64,000 bases of DNA from Fidelibacterota bacterium. Lineage in GTDB: Bacteria > Pseudomonadota > Alphaproteobacteria > Rhodospirillales > Rhodospirillaceae. The stretch is from positions 50,452-114,451 of the forward strand of contig CANJPQ010000016.1 in assembly GCA_947476275.1 (NCBI GenBank). The letters run 5' to 3'. Under the pieces are notes generated by a model. That model had not been told where the DNA came from, searched no databases, and was given only the letters and a program-made list of their open reading frames with translations. Shown here piece after piece: positions 28,548-36,378 of this stretch. The translations under genes and the position numbers were made by a program. Each line of letters starts with the position of its first letter. Positions within the stretch are counted from its first letter, which is position 1.

Positions 28548-29099
28548 TCAGTCCTTTGGTCCTTGCGGAGCGGGCGCATCGTGCGAGGCAGACCGTGCGG
28601 CGTCAAGCAGCCACAGAGCGACCCCGACCGAAATGCAACTGTCGGCGATGTTGAAAGTGGGGAAATGCATGTCCCCCCAGTAGAAATCCAGGAAATCCGC
28701 GACCGCGCCATAGAGCGCCCGGTCGAGCACGTTGCCCAGCGCGCCGCCGACGATCATGCCGGCGGCGACCTGCATCCAGAAGCTGTCGAGCCGCCACATG
28801 TACCAGCACAGGCCGGCGGTGATGCTCAGCTGCACGGCCAGCAGCGCGAACACCATGGCGTCGGACCCTGAGTTGAACAGGGAAAAGCTGATGCCGTAGT
28901 TCCACGCCATGCGCAGGTCGAAGAACGGCAGCACGGAGATGATCTTGTCGGTGAAGAAAGGCGTCTCGACCACGCCGGGCGGACGCATCACCTTCTCGAC
29001 CATGACGTACTTGCTCACCCGGTCGAGCAGGAACATGACCGCCGCCGTCAGCAGACCCCATTTTGGGAACGCGGTGGGGACGGCGGTCATGGCGCTCAT
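28548..29099 (-). CDS. lspA: Lipoprotein signal peptidase (signal peptidase II)
   Basis: Four-helix inner-membrane aspartic peptidase that removes lipoprotein signal peptides. Catalytic Asp motifs are visible: GNVLDRALYG and FNIADSCI. Start at ATG 29099, overlapping the ileS stop as ATGA; an open frame upstream of it is part of ileS in another frame. Order ileS-lspA-lipoprotein is typical of Proteobacteria. The downstream gene is one of its predicted substrates. Confidence 0.94.
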   Translation of the reverse strand: MSAMTAVPTAFPKWGLLTAAVMFLLDRVSKYVMVEKVMRPPGVVETPFFTDKIISVLPFFDLRMAWNYGISFSLFNSGSDAMVFALLAVQLSITAGLCWYMWRLDSFWMQVAAGMIVGGALGNVLDRALYGAVADFLDFYWGDMHFPTFNIADSCISVGVALWLLDAARSASHDAPAPQGPKD

Positions 29100-31918
29100 G
29101 CCGCTTTCGAGATCGTGTCGACGGCGTCGGAGCAGCGCACGCACACCATCGGGTTGCGCTGCTTGCCGACTTCTTCAAGAACCTTCCAGCAGCGCAAGCA
29201 TTTCTCGCCGGTGGCGAGATGGACCTGCACGCCCATCCCGGGAACGTCGGCGAGCGTAAAGCTGCCCTCCGGCGCGGTGCCGGTCTGCACCGTGATCGAC
29301 GAGACGATGCACAGGTCTTCGAGCGGAAGATCCTTCACCGCCGCAACCATCTCCGCCGGCGCCCACACCTGCGGGTGCGCCTGCAGGGATGCGCCGATCT
29401 TCTTCGCCGCGCGCTCGATCTCGATGGCGCCGGTGACGACGCGGCGGAAATCGCGCACCTGCGACCACTTCGCCGCGAGGGCGGCGTTGTTCCACGCCTG
29501 CGGAATCTCGGGAAATTGCTCGAGATGCACAGAGCCGGTTTCGGACGGATGGCGCGCGAGCCAGGCTTCTTCCGCCGTGAAGCAGATGAAGGGCGCGAGC
29601 CACTTGGTCAGGTGGTCATAGAGCACGTCAAGCACCGTGCGCGCGGCGCGGCGGCGTAGCGCGTCCGGCGCGTCGCAGTAGACCGCATCCTTGCGGATGT
29701 CGAAGTAGAACGCGGACAGATCGACGGCGCAGAAGTTGTGCAGTTCGTTGAACAGGCCGTGGAAGTCGTAGTTGGTGCAGGCGCTGCGGATCTGCGCGTC
29801 GAGTTCCGACACGCGATGCAGCACCCACTGCTCCAGTTCCGGCAGCTGGGCGTAGTCCACCCGTTCCGCTGGGCTGAAGCCATCGAGGTTGCCGAGCAGG
29901 TAGCGCAGGGTATTGCGCAGGCGGCGATAGAGATCGCTCATCTGCTTGAGGATGTTCGGCCCCACGGACAGGTCTTGCGCGTAGTCCGAGGCAACCACCC
30001 ACAGACGCAGGATGTCCGCGCCCGATTGGTTCACCACGTCCTGCGGCGCGACCACGTTGCCCAGGGACTTGGACATCTTGCGGTTCTTCTCGTCGAGCAC
30101 GAAGCCGTGGGTGAGCACGGCATCGAACGGCGCACGGCCGCGCGTGCCGCAGGATTCCAGCAGCGAGGTATGGAACCAGCCGCGATGCTGGTCGGAGCCT
30201 TCGAGATAGAGGTCGGCGGGCCACTTCAGATCCGGGCGCGCTTCCAGCACGAACGCGTGGGTCGAACCGGAATCGAACCACACTTCGATGATGTCTGTAA
30301 CTTGCTCGTAGTCGTCGGCGACATATTCGTTGCCGAGGAAGCGTTCCGGCGGCGAGGTCAGCCAGGCGTCGCCGCCTTCGGCCTCCACCGCGGCGGCGAT
30401 GCGGTCGATCACCGCCTGGTCGCGCAGGGCATCGCCGGTCTTCTTGTTGCGGAAGATGGTGATCGGCACGCCCCACTGGCGCTGGCGCGATACGCACCAG
30501 TCCGGTCGGCTTTCGACCATCGCATAGATGCGGTTGCGCCCGAGCGCCGGCACCCACTGGGTGTCGTCGATTGCCTTCAATGCCTTCGCGCGCAGGCCGG
30601 TCTTCTCCATTGAGATGAACCACTGCGGCGTGTTGCGGAAGATCAGCGGCGCCTTGGAGCGCCAGGAGTGCGGATAGCTGTGGACGAACTTGCCATTGGC
30701 GAGCAGCGCACCGCTGTCGGTCAGGGCGGCCAGCACATCCGGATCGATCTTGAAGACATGCTTCCCGGCGAACAGCGGTACGTGGTCGTAGTACGTGCCG
30801 TCACCGGCGACGGTATCCGGGATTGCCACGCCGTTGGCCAAGCCGAGATGCCAGTCGTCCTCGCCATGACCCGGCGCGATATGCACGAAACCCGTGCCCG
30901 CTTCCGTGGTGACGAAGTCGCCGGGATAGAGTGTGACGTCGAAGTCGTAGCCTTTGCCGTGCCATGGGTGGCGGCAGACGGTTCCGGCGAGGTCGGCGCC
31001 CTTCACGGTCGCGACGATTTTGTGATCCGTCACGCCTGCGGACTTCAACACGGCTTCGCGCAGCGCTTCCGCTACGGCGAAACGTTCGCCGATGCGGGCT
31101 TTGCTCTTCTCATCGACGCCGACGACTTCCACGACGGCGTAGTCGATGTCCTTGCCGTAGCCGATGGCGCGGTTGCCCGGCAGGGTCCAGGGCGTCGTCG
31201 TCCAGATGACGATGCTGTGGCCTTCGAGTTCCTTCACCGGCGTCTTCTGGATCGGGAAGCGCACCCACACGGTCGTCGAGGTGTGGTCCTCGTATTCCAC
31301 TTCGGCGTCAGCCAGCGCGGTCTTCTCGACCACGGACCATAGGACTGGTTTGGCGCCGCGATAGAGGCTGCCATCCATCAGGAACTTGCCGAGCTCGCGC
31401 ACGATCTGCGCCTCGGAGGCGAAGTTCATCGTCGTGTAGGGATTGTCCCAATCGCCGTTGACGCCCAGGCGCTTGAACTCCTCGCGCTGGACGTTGATCC
31501 ATTTCTCGGCGAACGAGCGACATTGGCGGCGGAACTCGACAACGGGCACGTCGTCCTTGTTCTTGCCCTTGGCGCGATACTCTTCCTCGATCTTCCATTC
31601 GATCGGCAGGCCGTGACAATCCCAGCCTGGCACATAGGGCGCATCGCGGCCCATCATCTGCTGCGCGCGCACGATCACGTCTTTCAGGATCTTGTTGAGC
31701 GCGTGACCGATGTGGAGATTGCCGTTGGCGTACGGCGGACCGTCGTGCAGTACGAATTTCTTGCGGCCCTTGGCGGCCTCGCGCTGGCGCTGATAGAGGC
31801 CGAGCTTCTGCCAGCGTTCGAGCAATTTAGGTTCGAGCTGGGGCAGACCGGCTTTCATTGGAAAGTCGGTGGTCGGCAAGAAGACTGTCGATTTGTAGTC
31901 GGGTGTGGCGTCGGACAT
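29096..31918 (-). CDS. ileS: Isoleucine--tRNA ligase
   Basis: Class I aminoacyl-tRNA synthetase of 940 residues. Class signatures: PYANGNLHIGHALNKILKD (HIGH) and KMSKSLGNV (KMSKS). The editing domain lies between them, with TTTPWTLPGN. The C-terminal zinc finger CLRCW...CVRC is present, as in the bacterial type with a Zn knuckle. The start is preceded by GGAAG. A 9-bp inverted repeat sits about 50 bases upstream in the 5' leader. Intact and full length. Confidence 0.97.
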   Translation of the reverse strand: MSDATPDYKSTVFLPTTDFPMKAGLPQLEPKLLERWQKLGLYQRQREAAKGRKKFVLHDGPPYANGNLHIGHALNKILKDVIVRAQQMMGRDAPYVPGWDCHGLPIEWKIEEEYRAKGKNKDDVPVVEFRRQCRSFAEKWINVQREEFKRLGVNGDWDNPYTTMNFASEAQIVRELGKFLMDGSLYRGAKPVLWSVVEKTALADAEVEYEDHTSTTVWVRFPIQKTPVKELEGHSIVIWTTTPWTLPGNRAIGYGKDIDYAVVEVVGVDEKSKARIGERFAVAEALREAVLKSAGVTDHKIVATVKGADLAGTVCRHPWHGKGYDFDVTLYPGDFVTTEAGTGFVHIAPGHGEDDWHLGLANGVAIPDTVAGDGTYYDHVPLFAGKHVFKIDPDVLAALTDSGALLANGKFVHSYPHSWRSKAPLIFRNTPQWFISMEKTGLRAKALKAIDDTQWVPALGRNRIYAMVESRPDWCVSRQRQWGVPITIFRNKKTGDALRDQAVIDRIAAAVEAEGGDAWLTSPPERFLGNEYVADDYEQVTDIIEVWFDSGSTHAFVLEARPDLKWPADLYLEGSDQHRGWFHTSLLESCGTRGRAPFDAVLTHGFVLDEKNRKMSKSLGNVVAPQDVVNQSGADILRLWVVASDYAQDLSVGPNILKQMSDLYRRLRNTLRYLLGNLDGFSPAERVDYAQLPELEQWVLHRVSELDAQIRSACTNYDFHGLFNELHNFCAVDLSAFYFDIRKDAVYCDAPDALRRRAARTVLDVLYDHLTKWLAPFICFTAEEAWLARHPSETGSVHLEQFPEIPQAWNNAALAAKWSQVRDFRRVVTGAIEIERAAKKIGASLQAHPQVWAPAEMVAAVKDLPLEDLCIVSSITVQTGTAPEGSFTLADVPGMGVQVHLATGEKCLRCWKVLEEVGKQRNPMVCVRCSDAVDTISKAA

Positions 31919-32321
31919 CGGTGCGGCTTCCGGGAAAGAACTGCATTAAGGGCGAATCATGATGGTCCCCATTCTGGTCAGAGAATGGGGCGGCTAATTC
32001 GCTCCACGCGGCCCGGAAGTGTGCGCAAATCGGTCATGGCGGGGTGTCTAACAGGGGGGCGGCAGAGCTTCAATGGGGCGCGGGCGCGACTCGTCCCCTG
32101 GGGCTGTTTTGGCATCGGTCGCCGACGCGCATTTACGCGGCGATTACGCGCTGCAAATTTCGGCGAAATGGGACTGCCGACAGCCATTTGGCGCTTCCAA
32201 AAAGAACAAAGCAGGAACTATAGCGCCCCAGACTGGCTCGTCCACTGTCGCGGTGTGCGCAGTTTTAAGGGGCAGGACGCCGCCTCAGGCCCAGGCTGTC
32301 ACCCCCCGCCTTCGCGCGCCG
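31919..32321. other. 403-base intergenic region between ileS and ribF
   Basis: Holds the ileS leader and no convincing gene. Near its ileS end is a 9-bp inverted repeat (31967-31990). The rest is GC-rich in parts, with an A/T-richer stretch around 32140-32240 (for example GCAAATTTCGGCGAAATG) where an ileS promoter could lie. A 69-codon frame on the minus strand is basic and low-complexity and I do not trust it. Confidence 0.5.
31967..31990. promoter_or_regulatory. Inverted repeat in the ileS 5' leader
   Basis: CCCCATTCT (31967-31975) and AGAATGGGG (31982-31990) are exact reverse complements around a six-base loop. It lies 49 bases upstream of the ileS ATG. In RNA this would be a stable stem-loop, yet no run of T follows in either direction, so it does not look like an intrinsic terminator. 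It may be an operator or a leader control element. T-box elements are not expected in Alphaproteobacteria. Confidence 0.45.
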
Positions 32322-33302
32322 CTAACCCACCGTCACGAACGGCGCGGGGGCGGGGCTGAACCGGTGGGCAGCGAGCCGTTCGCGGGCAGTGACGGAGTCC
32401 TTGGTGATTTGCGCTTTCAAAGCGTCGAGTCCGGAGAACTTCATTTCCGGGCGCAGGTGATCGATCAGGGCCACGCGCAAGTGGCGGCTGTAGAGATCAT
32501 CGTTGAAGTCGAACAGGTGGACTTCCAGCAGCAGGTCGGTCTTGTCGAAGGTGGGGCGGTTGCCGAAATTTGCGACACCGTCATGCCAGACGGTTTTCGC
32601 GCCGCGATCGATGCCGGCGCGAACGGCATAGACGCCTTTGGCGGGATGCAGATAGTCGCGGTGCGGCAGGTTGGCGGTGGGAAAGCCGATGGTGCGTCCG
32701 CGCTGATCGCCCTGCTCGACCCGGCCCTCAAGCTCCCAGAAACGCCCAAGCAGACGCGCGGCATCGTGCGGGCGGCCTTCGACCAACGCCGTGCGGATGT
32801 TGGAAGACGAATATCTTGGGCCCGCGCCATCGCGCTGTTCCGACAGAGCCGTGACCGCGACGCCGTGCGCGGCGGCGAGACTTTGCAGGAGAGCGAGGTT
32901 GCCTTTGCGCTGATGACCGAACACGTAGTCCGCGCCGACGACGACGCGCGACACTTTCAAGCCGCCGAGCAGAATTTCCGTGATGAAGTTTTCCGCGGAA
33001 CGCTGGGAGAAATCCCGGTCGAAGCTCTGCGTATATAAATAGTCCACGCCCATGGCTTCGATCAGGCGCGCCTTGATGCGGAACGGCGACAGGCGGAACG
33101 GCGGATCGTCGGGACGGAACACCTGGCGCGGATGGGGTTCGAAGGTCATCACCCCGGCGGCGACGCCGGCGGCGCGCGCGGCATCGACGGTGGCGCCGAT
33201 CACGGCCTGATGTCCGCGGTGCAAACCGTCGAAGTTGCCGAGCGCGATCACGCCGCCCTGAAGTTGCGGCGGCATCTCATGGAAGTTACGGACGATACGC
33301 AT
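32322..33302 (-). CDS. ribF: Bifunctional riboflavin kinase / FAD synthetase
   Basis: Makes FMN and FAD from riboflavin. The N-terminal adenylyltransferase domain shows GNFDGLHRGHQAVI (nucleotidyltransferase HxGH-like) and FGHQRKGN; the C-terminal flavokinase domain shows TIGFPTANLP and HLFDFNDDLY. 326 residues is normal. It lies immediately after the MaoC gene, with no gap, and upstream of ileS, a common order. Intact. Confidence 0.95.
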   Translation of the reverse strand: MRIVRNFHEMPPQLQGGVIALGNFDGLHRGHQAVIGATVDAARAAGVAAGVMTFEPHPRQVFRPDDPPFRLSPFRIKARLIEAMGVDYLYTQSFDRDFSQRSAENFITEILLGGLKVSRVVVGADYVFGHQRKGNLALLQSLAAAHGVAVTALSEQRDGAGPRYSSSNIRTALVEGRPHDAARLLGRFWELEGRVEQGDQRGRTIGFPTANLPHRDYLHPAKGVYAVRAGIDRGAKTVWHDGVANFGNRPTFDKTDLLLEVHLFDFNDDLYSRHLRVALIDHLRPEMKFSGLDALKAQITKDSVTARERLAAHRFSPAPAPFVTVG

Positions 33303-33755
33303 TTAGGATCGCGACGGGACCATCACAGTCGCTTCGCCGTCGATCACGACCTTGCCGCCCACGAGACACTGCGTCTTCATGGTCACGAACTTCTTTTCCG
33401 CCACCAACCCGGTTACTTCCACCCGCGCCGTGACCGTATCGCCAATGCGCACGGGAGCTTTGAACTTTAGGGTCTGGCCGACGTAGATCGCGCCCGGTCC
33501 CGGCAGCTTGGTGCCGATGACGGTGGAGATGAAACCAGCGGACAGCATGCCGTGGGCAATCCGGGTCTTGAACATGGTGCCGGCGGCGTATTCCGCGTCG
33601 AGATGCACCGGGTTGGTGTCGCCGGAGACCCCGGCAAACAGGACGATATCGGCATCCGTAACAGTCTTGGAGAAGGTCGCGGATTGGCCCACGACTAGGT
33701 CCTCAAAATAAGTGCCGGAGGGCCGCTCAGCCGTGGCATTATTTTCGGCAGTCAT
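33303..33755 (-). CDS. MaoC-like hotdog-fold dehydratase
   Basis: 150-residue hotdog protein of the MaoC/R-specific enoyl-CoA hydratase family. The catalytic hydratase motif is visible as GDTNPVHLDAEYA (Asp and His), followed by AHGMLSAGFIST. Such enzymes hydrate enoyl-CoA or dehydrate beta-hydroxyacyl-CoA. ATG 33755 is preceded by AAGG at good spacing; the frame is open farther upstream only because it runs antisense to the next gene. The stop lies directly beside the ribF start. Confidence 0.85.
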   Translation of the reverse strand: MTAENNATAERPSGTYFEDLVVGQSATFSKTVTDADIVLFAGVSGDTNPVHLDAEYAAGTMFKTRIAHGMLSAGFISTVIGTKLPGPGAIYVGQTLKFKAPVRIGDTVTARVEVTGLVAEKKFVTMKTQCLVGGKVVIDGEATVMVPSRS

Positions 33756-33788
33756 ATGATGAGCCTTCGTGGCGAATGAGGTGTGGAG

Positions 33789-34175
33789 ATGAGCGCGAAA
33801 CAAACAGGTCCGGCGGGGACGGTCAAGGCCCCGGTCGGATCCCACGCCAATGCCCTGGGGGTCGTTGTCCTGGCGCTTTCCCTGGCCGTGCTGCTGTCGG
33901 GCTGCGCCGGCGGGTGGAGCCATCCGTCCAAGACCCCGGAGGAAGCCCGCGCCGACGATGCCCAGTGCAATCAGGAAGCCGAAACCGACAGCCTGCTGCG
34001 TGCCGGCCGGCCCCGTGGCGACTTCGGCGCGGTGCCGGGAGGCCCGACCGCGGGCAGCCTCGGCCCCTCGCCCATGGACATGAAGGACCGCGACCGCGTC
34101 ACCCAGGACTTCCACAGCGGCTATGACAGCTGCATGGAATCCAAGGGCTACACCCGCGGCAAGCCCAAGACGTAA
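33789..34175 (+). CDS. Small predicted lipoprotein
   Basis: 128 residues. A hydrophobic segment (ALGVVVLALSLAVLLSGCAG) ends in the lipobox LLSGC, so the mature protein begins at Cys and is anchored in a membrane. The 25-residue basic/neutral lead before the hydrophobic segment is longer than usual. The mature part contains three more Cys (CNQEAE, DSCMES), which could form a disulfide. ATG 33789 has GAGG seven bases upstream. It is followed after 18 bases by a MarR regulator on the same strand. Family not recognised. Confidence 0.7.
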   Translation: MSAKQTGPAGTVKAPVGSHANALGVVVLALSLAVLLSGCAGGWSHPSKTPEEARADDAQCNQEAETDSLLRAGRPRGDFGAVPGGPTAGSLGPSPMDMKDRDRVTQDFHSGYDSCMESKGYTRGKPKT

Positions 34176-34193
34176 GGAAGCAGGTTCTATCTT

Positions 34194-34625
34194 ATGGCTA
34201 TCCGCCGGCTCGACTCACTCGGCTATCAGATCGCGCACTTGAACCGGTTGTACGACCGGCGTCTGCAGGATGCGTTGCAGGACCTGGGCGTGGCGCCGGG
34301 ACAATTCGCGCCGCTGGTGATGCTGTTCGAGCAGGATGGGCTGACACAGGCCGAGTTGTGCCGCCGCATCAATGTCGAGCAGCCGACCATGGCGAACACG
34401 CTCGACCGCATGGAGCGCGACGGCCTGGTCAAGCGCAAGCCCGACCCGACGGACAAGCGCCGCGCGACGATTCACCTCACGCCGCGTGCGTCCGAGATGC
34501 GCATGAGCGTGATGGACCGGGCGCGAAAGGTGGCCTCGCTCGCGGTGCAAGCGCTGACGCCGTCCGAACAGGAGAACATGTTCGGCTTGATCGCGAAGAT
34601 GGCCGACGCGTTGAAAGAGCGCTAA
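34194..34625 (+). CDS. MarR family transcriptional regulator
   Basis: 143-residue winged-helix regulator. The recognition region reads LTQAELCRRINVEQPTMANT followed by LDRMERDGLVKR, then the wing KPDPTDKRRATIHLT, a classic MarR pattern. Members usually bind palindromes and are released by small phenolic or other ligands. It sits beside the halohydrin-dehalogenase/DehI pair on the opposite strand, overlapping the DehI stop by four bases, which makes it a candidate regulator of that pair; that is inference. Confidence 0.88.
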   Translation: MAIRRLDSLGYQIAHLNRLYDRRLQDALQDLGVAPGQFAPLVMLFEQDGLTQAELCRRINVEQPTMANTLDRMERDGLVKRKPDPTDKRRATIHLTPRASEMRMSVMDRARKVASLAVQALTPSEQENMFGLIAKMADALKER

Positions 34626-35410
34626 GCGAACACCCTTCGCAGCGCGACCGCGACCACCGTCATCTTGGTCATGTTGCTGGGCAAGATTGCCGCGAGGCTT
34701 TCGATCACCCGCATCGTTTCTGGATTCGGCGGCGAGGGCGGCTGAACGCGCAAGCGCGCCGCGGCAGCGCGACCGTGTTCGGCCAGCCGGTGTCCGAGTT
34801 CGTCCAACTGGTTGCCGGCCTTCAGGTCCCGCATCACCTGAGAAATCGCATCGAGTGCGCGCGGCGCGGCGGCGAAGTGACGGAACACGGACGGAATCAC
34901 AGGACCGTCTTCACCGTGCAGGATGTGCGCCATGTCGCGCAGGCGCGCCACGGTCGCGGCGGGAAGCCGCGCAATATCTGCCATCGGTAACACGGCGCTT
35001 ATCGGCATGACCTGTGCAGGCGTCCCCGGCGGATCTTCACCGCCCGCACCCGCGAGCGCGCGTTTGAGGATTTCCAGACCCATCAGATTGATGGGATTGG
35101 CACGAATATAAGATTCGAGCGTTGCGGCAACGGCGACGTTCGGCATTTCGATATCGATCGGTGCAGCGTTGAGGCGCGCCGTGGCCGCGAGCGCGGCCAT
35201 CTCCGCACCTGCACAATGGATCGCTTCACCGGTGTAGATCGGCCGCAGACACGACCACGCCCAGGACAAGCATCCGGGTATTGCCGCCATGTTGCGAAAA
35301 ACGAGGTTCACCAATGGTACGCCCAGGGCGGCGCGGAGATCGGCGTAGATCGCAACAGTCTCGCCCGTCGCTGCGTGCTCCGGGGCTTCCGCGAGGATCG
35401 GCGTGCTCAA
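34622..35410 (-). CDS. DehI-family protein (group I haloacid dehalogenase-like)
   Basis: 262 residues, two pseudo-repeats as in the DehI family. The first (from about residue 14) shows TVAIYADLRAALGVPLVNLV followed by RNMAAIPGCLSWAW, and SYIRANPINLMGLEIL closes that repeat; the second starts around 150 with LRDMAHILHGEDGP. Family members with activity hydrolyse 2-haloalkanoic acids with inversion. The active-site Asp known in the P. putida enzyme lies just after the second-repeat GP; here the segment reads DGPVIPSVFRHF and no Asp is obvious, so activity is uncertain. It starts with TTG overlapping the stop of the dehalogenase-like gene (TTGA). Pair and regulator suggest a haloorganic catabolic unit. 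Confidence 0.65.
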   Translation of the reverse strand: MSTPILAEAPEHAATGETVAIYADLRAALGVPLVNLVFRNMAAIPGCLSWAWSCLRPIYTGEAIHCAGAEMAALAATARLNAAPIDIEMPNVAVAATLESYIRANPINLMGLEILKRALAGAGGEDPPGTPAQVMPISAVLPMADIARLPAATVARLRDMAHILHGEDGPVIPSVFRHFAAAPRALDAISQVMRDLKAGNQLDELGHRLAEHGRAAAARLRVQPPSPPNPETMRVIESLAAILPSNMTKMTVVAVALRRVFA

Positions 35411-36135
35411 GCCCAGCCACCCGCGATCGGCAGCACGTGGCCGGTGATGAAGCTGCTCTGCGGTGAGGCAAAGAAAGCGACCGTCGCCGCAACCTCTTCG
35501 GGTTTACCCAAACGCTTGAGCGGCACTTTCTCCGTGAACCGTTTCATCGCTTCCGGATTAGCGATCAGGTCCGGCGGGAAGTAGCTTGGGCTTTCCACGT
35601 AGTTCGGCGCGATGGCATTCACCTGAATGTTGAAGGCGGCGAGTTCCTGCGCGAGCGAGAGTGCCAGCGCGTTCGCCGCCCCGCGGCCGGTGGCGTACAT
35701 GGAATAGTTCGGCAGTCCGCGGAGCGGCGCCGCCGACGTGACGAACAGAATCTTGCCCTTGCGGCGTTGCTTCATCGCCTTGGCCGCGGCCCCGGCGAAG
35801 CGAAACGGCGCCACCACAAGGTCCTCGAGTGTGCGGCGCAGGTCGTCCGCTGTCGCGGTGTCGATGGCGGCGCGCAAGGCCGGGAAGAAATCGTTATTCA
35901 CCAGCACATCGAGCGGGGCGGCATCTTCGATTTCGGCAATCAGGGCGTCGGGATCGATCGTGCCGCTGATGTGGAGATCGCGATGATCCCTCTGGAAGGC
36001 CGCGCGCGCCTCTGGGTCGGCAAAGGCGCGGTCGTGGCACACCACCCGCGCCCCTTGCCTGGCGAGTTCCCGCGCGGTGGGCAACCCAACGAAGTGGGTG
36101 ACGTTGGTCACAAGGATCGAAAGACCGGTCAACAT
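35407..36135 (-). CDS. Halohydrin dehalogenase-like SDR protein
   Basis: 242-residue Rossmann protein of the SDR superfamily that carries halohydrin dehalogenase hallmarks rather than those of a dehydrogenase. The usual TGxxxGxG cofactor loop is replaced by TNVTHFVG (Thr10, Phe15, Gly17), fitting the T-x4-F/Y-x-G motif. The catalytic set is Ser134-x12-Tyr147-x3-Arg151 (YATGR), where an SDR dehydrogenase has YxxxK. Residues PNY at 177-179 match the halide-pocket segment of HheC. Such enzymes turn vicinal halohydrins into epoxides without NAD. The start is ATG 36135; an open frame upstream is not conserved. Stop overlaps the DehI-like start by four bases. Confidence 0.8.
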   Translation of the reverse strand: MLTGLSILVTNVTHFVGLPTARELARQGARVVCHDRAFADPEARAAFQRDHRDLHISGTIDPDALIAEIEDAAPLDVLVNNDFFPALRAAIDTATADDLRRTLEDLVVAPFRFAGAAAKAMKQRRKGKILFVTSAAPLRGLPNYSMYATGRGAANALALSLAQELAAFNIQVNAIAPNYVESPSYFPPDLIANPEAMKRFTEKVPLKRLGKPEEVAATVAFFASPQSSFITGHVLPIAGGWA

Positions 36136-36261
36136 GCGGCGAAGCTTAGCGCAACCGCATCGCCAAACCAGCGCGCGCTTTGGAACCGGTTGAGCAAGCC
36201 ATCGCCCCCACTCTCCCAAGGTCAGGGGTATTGCATATGACCTCGACCGCTCATTCTTCTT

Positions 36262-36368
36262 GTCATCCTTGCGGCCGGAAGGCCGCGAGGATCCAGGGTT
36301 TCTGGCTTTCGCTGAGCAAACAAAAATCTAGAAACTCTGGGTCCTCGGCCCTTCGGGCCAAGGACGAC
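36262..36368. repeat. Large imperfect extragenic palindrome
   Basis: A 107-base element between the halohydrin-dehalogenase-like gene and the alpha/beta-hydrolase gene. Left arm: GTCATCCTTGCGGCC-ggaa-GGCCGCGAGGATCC, then AGGGTTTCT. Right arm: AGAAACTCTGGGTCCTCGG followed by CCCTTCGGGCCAAGGACGAC. The two arms are near reverse complements (15 of 17 bases in the inner part), and each also contains its own small hairpin. This is the layout of dispersed palindromic repeat elements in alphaproteobacterial genomes. Only this copy is seen in the window. Confidence 0.7.
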
Positions 36369-36378
36369 GGCTGTGGTT

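Noticed and set aside
31978..32187. 69-codon frame in the ileS leader
   Set aside because: Very basic and Pro-rich with no conserved pattern; it also covers the inverted repeat region.
33756..34115. N-terminal extension of the MaoC frame
   Set aside because: Runs antisense to the lipoprotein gene and has no MaoC likeness; ATG 33755 has a proper upstream site.
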